A stretch of DNA of 7,580 nucleotides from Desulfobacteraceae bacterium. GTDB lineage: Bacteria > Desulfobacterota > Desulfobacteria > Desulfobacterales > SG8-13. The stretch covers positions 1-7,580 of the forward strand of contig JARFQH010000358.1 in NCBI GenBank assembly GCA_029287875.1, read 5' to 3'. Of this stretch, positions 1-6,144 are shown one piece after another. The position numbers were made by a program, and so were the translations under genes. The notes beneath the pieces are model-generated. The model was not told the origin of the DNA. It searched no databases and worked only from the letters and a program-made list of their open reading frames with translations. Position 1 is the first letter of the stretch. Each line of letters begins with the position of its first letter.

Positions 1-111
1 GACATGGTGGTTCTGGACCGTGACTACTTTGCTGTACCGAAAGAAGAGATTAAGGACATCCGGGTGGAAAAGACCATGGTCGCCGGTAACATCGTGTGGG
101 AGGGGGAGTAA
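1..111 (+). CDS. C-terminal end of an amidohydrolase (YtcJ / Amidohydro_3-like), 5' end outside the window
   Basis: Frame 1 is open from the first base to the TAA at 109-111 and encodes 36 residues starting DMVVLDRDY and ending NIVWEGE. It aligns without gaps to the last 36 residues of the complete amidohydrolase ending at 3859, with 19 identities by eye, including DRDY, EIKDIRV and the final GE. In this superfamily the segment is the last strand of the small composite beta-sandwich (the 'ADxVVLDRD...I.dirV..Ti.gGk.v' tail). This gene is therefore a paralogue of the one downstream. The purine-rich run at its 3' end (98-108) also serves as the ribosome binding site of the next ORF, whose ATG lies 4 bases after this stop, so the two were probably translationally coupled. 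Substrate is unknown; catalytic residues lie outside the window. Confidence 0.85.
   Translation, partial: DMVVLDRDYFAVPKEEIKDIRVEKTMVAGNIVWEGE
98..108 (+). promoter_or_regulatory. Ribosome binding site of the MBL-fold ORF
   Basis: GGGAGGGGGAG contains a perfect GGAGG and ends 7 bases before the ATG at 116. It lies inside the last codons of the upstream amidohydrolase. It decides the start: an in-frame ATG exists at 20, but using it would give nearly 100 bases of overlap with the upstream gene and a non-family N-terminal extension. Confidence 0.75.
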
Positions 112-115
112 CAGC

Positions 116-475
116 ATGAATCAACCGAAGAAAACGTTGACGTGGCCGGACGCTTTGCCAAGGGCGGGCAACCGGAGATTGGAAAGGTTGGAAAGCCTGT
201 CGCCCTGGTTTGAGATTTACAAGGTGAGTGAGGGTGTATTCGCCGTCTTGGAGCCAGGCCACGCGGAAGAGGTGATTTCGTACCATATCCTTGGCAGCGA
301 GCGTGCGGTCCTGTTTGATACGGGCATGGGTATCGCTAATCTCCAGGCCGAAGTCGAGCGACTTGCCGACCTACCGGTGATTATCGTTGCCAGCCACGGT
401 CATTACGATCACATTGGCGACAACCATCGCTACGCTGAGGTGTGGGCCTTTGACAGCGACATGGATTCGGCCTGA
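116..475 (+). pseudogene. Metallo-beta-lactamase-fold hydrolase, 3'-truncated remnant (119 aa)
   Basis: The start ATG at 116 has a strong RBS and follows the upstream stop by 4 bases. The product (MNQPKKTLTW...) shows the N-terminal MBL pattern. There is a strand-rich region, then VLFDTGMG near residues 70-75, then SHGHYDHIGDN with His94, His96, Asp98 and His99, the family HxHxDH zinc-binding motif. The ORF stops at TGA 473-475, only about 20 residues after this motif. MBL hydrolases usually run 200-300 aa and need two or three more zinc ligands further on (the later His, Asp and His). These are absent, and the next gene begins 17 bases downstream. I tested the two other forward frames across 460-520 and saw no MBL continuation, so a deletion fits better than a simple frameshift. 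Most likely a non-functional zinc-hydrolase fragment. A stable short protein cannot be excluded, because frame and RBS are intact. Confidence 0.75.
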
Positions 476-492
476 TGGTGCCGGCCTAATAA

Positions 493-2184
493 ATGAAAAC
501 GGACCGACATATGGTTTCGGCCGGTCATCACCTGGCGGCCGATGCCGCCCGTGAGATTCTGGATGCAGGCGGTAATGCAGCGGATGCCGGTGTTTGCGGC
601 GGTATCTGCCTGGCGGTGCTATTTTCCGAATATGTTAATTTTGCAGGTGTGGCGCCCATTATTTACCGCCATCATGAAACGGGCGAGGTGACGACCATAT
701 CCGGCTTGGGATGGTGGCCCCAAAAGGCATCGCTTGAGGTTATTCAGCGAAATTATGGTGGAAAAATCCCTCTCGGCATTTTGCGGACGGTCATACCGGG
801 GGCGCCGGATGCCTGGATTTCCGCCCTGGATCGATTCGGCACCATGTCCTTCGGCGAGGTCGCCCACGCGGCCATCCAGTTTGCCCGCAATGGTTTTGCC
901 GTCACCCAATTGTCAGCTGAGATTTTCGCCGCTGAAATAGATGAACTACGACGCTGGCCTGAAAATGAAAGAATATATCTTCCGGGTGGACGTCCTCCAC
1001 GAGCCGGCGAGATATTGGTGCTGGAAGATCTTGCCGGTTCCCTTCAGTATATGGCGGACCAGGAAAAGTCAGCCACCAAAAAAGGGCGCGCAGCCGGGCT
1101 GCAGGCGGCTCGATCGGCATTTTACCAGGGTGATATCGCCCGGAAGATTACCCGTTATCATGCTGAAAACAACGGCTGGCTGACTGCAGACGACCTGGCA
1201 AATTTCAGAGTTGAAATCGAGCCGGCTTCACGCTCCAATTTTTGTGGGCTCGATATCTATACCTGTGGACCCTGGTGTCAGGGGCCGCTTTTATCGCAGG
1301 TTTTAAATATTTTAGCGGCCCGTAAGATCGAATATATCGCGTCCGATACGTCGTCATATATCCACACCGTTGTCGAAGCCATGAAACTGGGATTTGCTGA
1401 TCGTCATGCCTATTATGGTGATCCGCGATTTATCGATGTCCCCCTTCAGACCCTGCTGAGTCCGGCATACGCCCGCCACCGAGCCACCAGGATAAATCCT
1501 GACAAGGCCTGTCCGGGGATGCCGGCAGCCGGTGAAATTGCGGGTTATGATCCCGGCACAAAAAAATCCCCCCCTGCCGCAGTTGACAGATATCGCCCTC
1601 CTGAGCGGGATACTTCATTTATATGCACGGTTGACAAACAGGGAAATTGTTTTGCCGCCACCCCCAGCGATGTGAATTCAACCGCCCCCGTTATCCCGGG
1701 CACGGGCCTTATCCCATCACCGCGAGGCAGTCAATCTTTTGAGGATCCGTCTCATCCGGCCTGTCTGGCCCCGGGCAAGCGTCCGCGACTCACCCCCAAT
1801 CCGGCGATCGTCATAAATCCGGGGCAGTGGGCGATGCCTTTTGGAACCCCCGGCAATGATGTCCAGGTCCAAGCCATGGTTGAGGTTCTGTTGAATATCC
1901 ACCTGCACAAAATGTCGGTTCAAAGGGCCATTAATGCACCGCGGTTTGCGACCATGAGTTTTCCGCAAACCTCAACGCCCCATCAATATGACAAGGATCT
2001 TCTCCTTCTTGAGGGTCGCATCCCCGATGCTATTGGGAATCGCTTGACAAAACTCGGACATACTGTCAAAAAATGGCGGGATTTTGATTGGCGCGCCGGT
2101 GCGGTCTGCGCCATTAGAAGATATGAAAAGACCGGCCGACTCGAAGGCGGTGCGGACCCCAGACGCCCGTCGGGTGTAGCTTAG
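493..2184 (+). CDS. Gamma-glutamyltransferase-like Ntn hydrolase (GGT family, 563 aa)
   Basis: GGT-family proteins are made as a proenzyme that cuts itself before a Thr, which becomes the N-terminal nucleophile of the small subunit. The N-terminus (MVSAGHHLAADAAREIL..GGNAADAGV) is the usual GGT opening. RFGTMSFGEVAHAAIQFARNGF, the GWLTADDLANF region and YYGDPRF follow in family order. The likely nucleophile is Thr374 in RDTSFICTVDKQGN, giving a small subunit of 190 residues. PGKRPRLTPNPAIV, PFGTPGND and INAPRF are the late motifs. No signal peptide is visible, so it is probably cytoplasmic, unlike classical periplasmic GGT. Two points are odd. The FREMAP-like segment carrying the glutamate-carboxylate-binding Arg of E. 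coli GGT is replaced by SGLGWWPQKAS, and the oxyanion Gly-Gly is Gly454-Asn455. The substrate is therefore probably not glutathione. The start at 493 follows tandem in-frame TAA codons and has no clear Shine-Dalgarno sequence; ATG 511 is an alternative. Confidence 0.88.
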   Translation: MKTDRHMVSAGHHLAADAAREILDAGGNAADAGVCGGICLAVLFSEYVNFAGVAPIIYRHHETGEVTTISGLGWWPQKASLEVIQRNYGGKIPLGILRTVIPGAPDAWISALDRFGTMSFGEVAHAAIQFARNGFAVTQLSAEIFAAEIDELRRWPENERIYLPGGRPPRAGEILVLEDLAGSLQYMADQEKSATKKGRAAGLQAARSAFYQGDIARKITRYHAENNGWLTADDLANFRVEIEPASRSNFCGLDIYTCGPWCQGPLLSQVLNILAARKIEYIASDTSSYIHTVVEAMKLGFADRHAYYGDPRFIDVPLQTLLSPAYARHRATRINPDKACPGMPAAGEIAGYDPGTKKSPPAAVDRYRPPERDTSFICTVDKQGNCFAATPSDVNSTAPVIPGTGLIPSPRGSQSFEDPSHPACLAPGKRPRLTPNPAIVINPGQWAMPFGTPGNDVQVQAMVEVLLNIHLHKMSVQRAINAPRFATMSFPQTSTPHQYDKDLLLLEGRIPDAIGNRLTKLGHTVKKWRDFDWRAGAVCAIRRYEKTGRLEGGADPRRPSGVA

Positions 2185-2203
2185 TAAATATATTACTGAT
2201 AAT

Positions 2204-2210
2204 TGGAGGT
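2204..2210 (+). promoter_or_regulatory. Ribosome binding site of the amidohydrolase
   Basis: TGGAGGT contains GGAGG (2205-2209), 9 bases before the ATG at 2219. It sits in the 34-bp gap after the GGT-like gene, which holds no terminator-like hairpin. This supports cotranscription of the two genes. Confidence 0.7.
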
Positions 2211-2218
2211 TTAGAAGT

Positions 2219-3859
2219 ATGGCAATTTCAACCCCAAAAAACTCAAGTACCCCGGCCGCAGCGATCTATCTCAATGGAAATATTTACACGGTCGATGAAC
2301 AGAACCCTAAAGCATCTGCCATGGTAATTGCCGATGATCGATTCATTTACGTCGGGTCGGACGAAACAGCCAACGGCTATATCGGTGACCATACCAAGGT
2401 CTTCGATCTGAAAGGTCGGACAATATTGCCGGGTCTGATCGATGCCCACATGCATTTCGGCAATGTGGGAAACATCAAGGTGAAAATCGACGCTTTTTGG
2501 AAACCGAAGCTGGACATCATTGATGCTGTTCGCAACGCGGCCGATTCCGCTGAAAACGGAGAATGGATTGAGGGACGGGGCTGGAATCAGGAAGTATGGG
2601 ATCCACCGGATTACCCGACCCGGTCGGATTTAGATGCTGTTTCGCAGGGTCATCCGGTCTATATCGAACGAACCGACGGCCATGCCGCATGGGTAAACTC
2701 GAAAGCGCTGGAAATAGCCGGAATTACTAAAGACAGCCATAATCCACCGGGTGGAGAAATCATCAAAGATACTGATGGCATTCCGACCGGAGTTCTGGTG
2801 GACACTGCGAAACTTTCGGTGTCTGAGAACATACCCCCCTTTACCGAGCAAAAGGCGTTGAAAGCGCTTGAAATGGCCCAGGAGGAGTTTTTCTCCAATG
2901 GCGTCACCAGTGGACATGACGCCGGCAGCGATATTCAGACAATTGAACGGGTGAAGCGCCTATATGATTCGGGCAGATTATGCATGCGCCTCTATGTATT
3001 CATGAGAATCCCCGACGGCAGTACGACCTTGGGCGATGAATTTTATGCGCCCGGCAAACAGATCGGCTTGTACAATAATTCACTGACCATCCGCGGCATT
3101 AAGATATCGATTGACGGAACCCTCGGATCACATGGCGCGCTGATGATCAAGGGCTTTTCCGACCGGTCCGATGGATATCTGGGTCTCCAGCGTGTGACCC
3201 GGGAACGACTCCTGGCGGTGGCAAAACGGGCTCATGAGGCCGGATTTCAAGTGGCTGTTCACGCCATCGGAGATGCCGCCAACCGGCAGGCACTGGACGT
3301 GTTTGAGCAGGTCGTCAAAGAAAATCCCGGGTCCGATCACCGCCACCGAATCGAACACGCCCAGGTGGTCGCCCTGGAAGACATCCCTCGCTTCAAGCGG
3401 CTTGGCGTCATCCCCGCCATGCAGGCGGTGCATGCGACCTCCGATAAGAACATGGCGGAAAAACGCGTCGGCCCGGAGCGGATCAAGGGCGCCTATGCCT
3501 GGCGCAAATTTCTAAAAACGGGAACGGTGATCCCTAACGGCACCGACGCGCCGGTCGAGAAGGTCAATCCCTTCCACGTCCTTTTCGCTTCGGTGACCAG
3601 ACAAAGCAGGGACGAAGAGCCCCCGGGTGGCTGGTATCCCGAAGAAAAGATGACCCGGGAGGAAGCCCTTAAATCATATACCATCTGGGCCGCTTACGCC
3701 GCTTTTGAAGAAAACATCAAAGGATCCATCCGTCAAGGAAAACTGGCTGACTTTATCGTTATTGATCGCGATTATATGAAGTGCCCGGACAGCGAGATTA
3801 AAGACATTCGGGTGCTGCAGACCATTTTGGGGGGGAAGGCTGTATTTAAGGGTGAATAG
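2219..3859 (+). CDS. Amidohydrolase family protein, YtcJ / Amidohydro_3-like (546 aa)
   Basis: A metal-dependent hydrolase with a TIM barrel flanked by a composite beta-sandwich. The N-terminal sandwich strand reads AIYLNGNIYTVDE at about residues 15-27. GLIDAHMHFGN carries the HxH metal ligands His77 and His79. IKISIDGTLGSHGA, with Lys295, matches the conserved K..xDGsLGs block of this family. VHAIGD has His348, RIEHAQ has His380, and NGTDAPVE has the catalytic Asp443. The C-terminal sandwich ends with LADFIVIDRDY and KAVFKGE. Length is typical of the family (about 530-560 aa) and no signal peptide is seen. Family members hydrolyse N-acyl, amide or carbamate bonds, and most have no known substrate. 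It lies 34 bp after the GGT-like gene and is a paralogue of the amidohydrolase ending at 111, so the two may handle related substrates or form a recent expansion. All barrel ligands appear intact, so the enzyme should be active. Confidence 0.92.
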   Translation: MAISTPKNSSTPAAAIYLNGNIYTVDEQNPKASAMVIADDRFIYVGSDETANGYIGDHTKVFDLKGRTILPGLIDAHMHFGNVGNIKVKIDAFWKPKLDIIDAVRNAADSAENGEWIEGRGWNQEVWDPPDYPTRSDLDAVSQGHPVYIERTDGHAAWVNSKALEIAGITKDSHNPPGGEIIKDTDGIPTGVLVDTAKLSVSENIPPFTEQKALKALEMAQEEFFSNGVTSGHDAGSDIQTIERVKRLYDSGRLCMRLYVFMRIPDGSTTLGDEFYAPGKQIGLYNNSLTIRGIKISIDGTLGSHGALMIKGFSDRSDGYLGLQRVTRERLLAVAKRAHEAGFQVAVHAIGDAANRQALDVFEQVVKENPGSDHRHRIEHAQVVALEDIPRFKRLGVIPAMQAVHATSDKNMAEKRVGPERIKGAYAWRKFLKTGTVIPNGTDAPVEKVNPFHVLFASVTRQSRDEEPPGGWYPEEKMTREEALKSYTIWAAYAAFEENIKGSIRQGKLADFIVIDRDYMKCPDSEIKDIRVLQTILGGKAVFKGE

Positions 3860-3899
3860 AGCGGTGGCGGTGATACTGAATTTATATGAAACTAAATGG

Positions 3900-4026
3900 A
3901 ATGACGAATGACGAATGACGATTGACGAATTGTGGATGTCGCTTCGCTCTACTCTTTTAGATAATAAATTAGACAGAATACATTATTCGACGTTGGGCGT
4001 TCAATGTTCGATGTTCGACGTTCATT
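3900..4026 (+). repeat. Heptad-repeat intergenic element, copy A
   Basis: The left arm is AATGACG three times (3900-3920) and ATTGACG (3921-3927). The core is GTCGCTTCGCTC (3938-3949). The right arm is six in-phase heptamers from 3985 to 4026: ATTCGAC, GTTGGGC, GTTCAAT, GTTCGAT, GTTCGAC, GTTCATT. Read on the other strand, the right-arm units (AATGAAC, ATTGAAC) resemble the left-arm units, so the element is a loose inverted repeat. A diverged copy lies in opposite orientation at about 6004-6117. Similar intergenic sequences are, from memory, common in Desulfobacterota; no search was done. Confidence 0.7.
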
Positions 4027-4033
4027 TTTTAGA

Positions 4034-4064
4034 TAGTAGCTTGTGTAAGGCTTCAAGCTTACTA
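4034..4064 (+). other. Bulged stem-loop in the intergenic region
   Basis: TAGTAGCTTG (4034-4043) pairs with CAAGCTTACTA (4054-4064), giving 10 base pairs with one bulged A and a 10-base loop. A T run (4025-4030) lies before the stem, not after it, so it does not look like a + strand intrinsic terminator. It may be a structure flanking the heptad element. Function unknown. Confidence 0.4.
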
Positions 4065-4099
4065 GCACACATTCTCATATGGCTATAAATATTTTCAAT

Positions 4100-4166
4100 C
4101 AGACAAGTAGGTTGGGTAGAGGAACGAAACCCAACAAAAGATATCGGGATGCTCAACCCAACCTAC
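4100..4166 (+). repeat. 67-bp REP/MITE-like element, copy 1
   Basis: AGTAGGTTGGGT (4106-4117) is a perfect 12-bp inverted match to ACCCAACCTACT (4156-4167). A second ACCCAAC at 4129-4135 can also pair with GTTGGGT (4111-4117), giving a choice of two hairpins. The second copy at 7451-7517 has the same length and orientation and matches at 62 of 67 positions. Such short non-coding palindromic repeats are typical of REP or MITE elements moved in trans by a transposase encoded elsewhere; none is present here. Confidence 0.8.
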
Positions 4167-4225
4167 TGAACTTTCGTAAGCGGCTCCCGCGGTGCGAAAA
4201 GCGAACCGCAGAATTGACACTTAGC

Positions 4226-4232
4226 TGAGGAA
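4226..4232 (+). promoter_or_regulatory. Ribosome binding site of the TPP enzyme
   Basis: TGAGGAA contains GAGG (4227-4230), 6 bases before the ATG at 4237. This is well placed and supports that start, which also gives the usual superfamily N-terminus. Confidence 0.65.
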
Positions 4233-4236
4233 TCAC

Positions 4237-5946
4237 ATGACGAACTACAAAACGAGTACCGCACAAGCCATCGTTGATGCATTCAAAAAAGAGAACGTCG
4301 AATATGTATTCGGCCTGACCGGCTCCCATGTACTGCCCATTACCGATGCCTTGGTCGACGCACCTCAAATTCGTCACATCGTCTCCAAGCATGAGAGCCA
4401 TGCCGCCTACATGGCCGGTATGTACGGCTATCTAAGCGGCCGCCCCGGGGTAGTATTGGTTACCGCCGGGCCGGGCGCCACGAATTCGATATCAGGTGTG
4501 GCACAGGCCTACGCCGCATCGTTGCCCATGGTCCACATCTCGGGAGATGTGCCCTTGAACGCCGGCAACGAAGCCTTTCACGGCGTGGACCGGTCCGATT
4601 TTCTGCATCGGATGTTCGCCGACATTACGAAATGGTCGGTGCGTATCGAGCGGCCCGCCGATATTCCCGGCATGCTCTCGCGTGCCTTTTCCCTGGCGGT
4701 CAGCGGCCGACCGGGACCGGTGCATGTGGACATACCCCTGGATATTGTCCGGGCAACGGATCTTGACATTCCGCCCTATCAGACATCGCCGGTGGAAAAG
4801 CAAGTACCCTCCCGGGCGCTGATGGATAAAGTTCGAACCGCTTTAAAAACTGCCCGACAGCCACTGATGTGTGCCGGACGCGGCGTGATGATCACCGCTG
4901 CCGAAACAGAATTGCGCACGCTGGCTGAAACGATCGGGGCGCCGGTGATTTGCACCGAATACGCCCAGGGCGCCATCGACCAGGATCATGACCTGTTCGC
5001 AGGCAGCATCAGTGAGTGGACCGCCAACCCGATGGCCAATGAGCTGCTGGCTGAAGCCGATTTTGTGCTGGCCCTCGGCATGCGGTCCAATACCCTGTTG
5101 ACCGCTATACTTGCCGAGCACGGACCGCCCAGTATCATCCTGGTGGCCATGGATGAACCCGGTACGTTGCAAGCGGTGCCGGGTCTGGCAGTGGCTGAAG
5201 CCGCTGACACCAAGCTGTTTCTTTCACAGTTAATCGAATACCGCGATGAGTTTCACGGTTCGATCGACTCCTCGCGCCGGGGACGCGTTTTCCAACACCG
5301 CAAGGCATACCAAAAAGGCCTGACACTGAATATGGCCGAATATACTGACGCAAAGCCCCTGCACTTTGGCCGGGTTTGTATGGAATTGGGCCGGCACATG
5401 GACAAGGATGCGATCATCACGGCCGGTGTGGGGCACCACAGCATCTGGGCCCGTGAGATGCTTCCTATTCGAAATCGTGAAAGCTTTATCCAGGAAGCTT
5501 CCTGGGGTGCGATGGGGGGTGAATTGGGCGCCGGCATTGCTGCTAAATTGCTTTATCCCGAGCGCCAGGTGGTGGTGATTACCGGCGATGGCTCTCTGCT
5601 GATGGCGGTCTCCGAGTTGGTGACCGCTGTCGAAAGTAGGGCCAATATCCTGGTCGTGGTGCTCAATGACAGCCGCTACGGCATCATTTCCACCATGCAG
5701 CATGAATTCTATGACCGGTCATTCGGCGACGAGATCGGCGCCATCGATTTTGCCCGGATCGCCGGAGGATATGGTGCGGTCGGCATCCGGGTGGAATCAC
5801 CCCGGGACCTGCCCGAGGCCGTGACCCGTGCCCTGGAATCGAGCACCCGGTCTTCAGTTTTACTTGACGTAGTATGCGATCATCGCTATTGCTGGCCGGA
5901 TCGTCCGGCGCTATTAGCAGCCGGCATGGACGCGATGGGAGATTAG
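4237..5946 (+). CDS. Thiamine-diphosphate-dependent enzyme, acetolactate synthase-like (569 aa)
   Basis: The three-domain layout of the acetolactate synthase/benzoylformate decarboxylase superfamily is clear. The N-terminal Pyr domain spans about residues 5-170 (YVFGLTGSHVLPITDAL; Glu53 in SKHESHAAYMAG is the cofactor-activating glutamate; then TAGPGATNSISGVAQAY). The middle domain spans about 190-330 and the C-terminal PP domain about 370-550. The TPP/Mg motif starts at Gly450-Asp451-Gly452-Ser453 and ends at Asn477-Asp478, where many relatives have Asn-Asn. Family members decarboxylate 2-oxo acids or ligate the resulting two-carbon unit, as in acetolactate synthase, glyoxylate carboligase, benzaldehyde lyase and sulfoacetaldehyde acetyltransferase. 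The sequence does not let me choose between them. No small regulatory subunit gene (IlvN type) lies next to it, which argues against housekeeping acetolactate synthase. The protein should be cytosolic. The next gene, a PLP aminotransferase on the same strand, suggests joint 2-oxo-acid/amino-acid metabolism. Confidence 0.9.
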   Translation: MTNYKTSTAQAIVDAFKKENVEYVFGLTGSHVLPITDALVDAPQIRHIVSKHESHAAYMAGMYGYLSGRPGVVLVTAGPGATNSISGVAQAYAASLPMVHISGDVPLNAGNEAFHGVDRSDFLHRMFADITKWSVRIERPADIPGMLSRAFSLAVSGRPGPVHVDIPLDIVRATDLDIPPYQTSPVEKQVPSRALMDKVRTALKTARQPLMCAGRGVMITAAETELRTLAETIGAPVICTEYAQGAIDQDHDLFAGSISEWTANPMANELLAEADFVLALGMRSNTLLTAILAEHGPPSIILVAMDEPGTLQAVPGLAVAEAADTKLFLSQLIEYRDEFHGSIDSSRRGRVFQHRKAYQKGLTLNMAEYTDAKPLHFGRVCMELGRHMDKDAIITAGVGHHSIWAREMLPIRNRESFIQEASWGAMGGELGAGIAAKLLYPERQVVVITGDGSLLMAVSELVTAVESRANILVVVLNDSRYGIISTMQHEFYDRSFGDEIGAIDFARIAGGYGAVGIRVESPRDLPEAVTRALESSTRSSVLLDVVCDHRYCWPDRPALLAAGMDAMGD

Positions 5947-6003
5947 AGCTTGTTTTCTACCTTTTTTTGAAAGCAGTTTTAATGGTCTAATTTTTCTATG
6001 TTC

Positions 6004-6117
6004 AAATGATTGAATGTTTTCGAATGAAAATTGAACATTTAAGGTATTCTTTCGATCTTAAAAAGGACGGAGCGAAGCGACCTCAACAAATCTTCAATCT
6101 TCAGTATTCAATTTTAT
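6004..6117 (-). repeat. Heptad-repeat intergenic element, copy B (inverted relative to copy A)
   Basis: The core GAGCGAAGCGAC (6071-6082) is the exact reverse complement of copy A's core (3938-3949). On the 3' side AATCTTC twice (6090-6103), AGTATTC (6104-6110) and AATTTTA (6111-6117) keep a 7-base period. Against the reverse complement of copy A, 21 of the 29 bases after the core match. On the other side GTATTCTTTC (6044-6053) matches copy A's GTATTCTGTC at 9 of 10, and ATTGAAC (6030-6036) repeats a copy A heptamer. The outer left edge is uncertain. Confidence 0.6.
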
Positions 6118-6129
6118 CTTTTCCGTATC

Positions 6130-6135
6130 AGGAGC
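6130..6135 (+). promoter_or_regulatory. Ribosome binding site of the aminotransferase
   Basis: AGGAGC, 9 to 10 bases before the ATG at 6145. The spacing is slightly long but acceptable. It lies just outside the repeat copy B. Confidence 0.6.
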
Positions 6136-6144
6136 ATCCGATAT

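Larger units (their letters stand above)
3860..4236. other. 377-bp gene-free stretch made mostly of repeats
   Basis: No credible ORF is seen on either strand. In order it holds a heptad-repeat element (3900-4026), a bulged stem-loop (4034-4064), a 67-bp REP/MITE-like element (4100-4166), a short GC-rich segment with a weak GCGGT/ACCGC hairpin (4189-4193 with 4205-4209), and the RBS of the TPP enzyme. No strong rho-independent terminator was found after the amidohydrolase. The block is clearly more AT-rich than the flanking genes. The break in gene spacing suggests that the TPP gene belongs to a separate transcription unit. Confidence 0.7.
5947..6144. other. 198-bp AT-rich spacer with a repeat
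   Basis: The spacer between the TPP enzyme and the aminotransferase is AT-rich and carries the inverted copy of the heptad element. T runs occur just after the TPP stop (5966-5969 region), but no stable GC hairpin precedes them, so no terminator is called. An ORF crossing the spacer from 6006 to 6212 is repeat-derived and runs into the aminotransferase in the wrong frame. Confidence 0.6.

Noticed and set aside
20..115. N-terminal extension of the MBL ORF from the ATG at 20
   Set aside because: It overlaps the amidohydrolase tail, has no RBS, and does not look like MBL sequence; the ATG at 116 has a strong RBS.
460..520. Frameshift that would rejoin the MBL ORF to a longer product
   Set aside because: Neither of the other forward frames gives MBL-like sequence, and the GGT N-terminus begins at once.
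3900..4026. Possible CRISPR array
   Set aside because: The units are 7 bases with no spacers; the pattern is tandem, not repeat-spacer.
4214..4219. TTGACA resembling a -35 box before the TPP gene
   Set aside because: A -10 box at normal spacing would fall at or inside the start codon, leaving no room for the RBS in the transcript.
5230..5703. 157-aa antisense ORF inside the TPP-enzyme gene
   Set aside because: A shadow of a high-confidence gene: no family motifs, and the + strand has clear domain motifs over the same bases.
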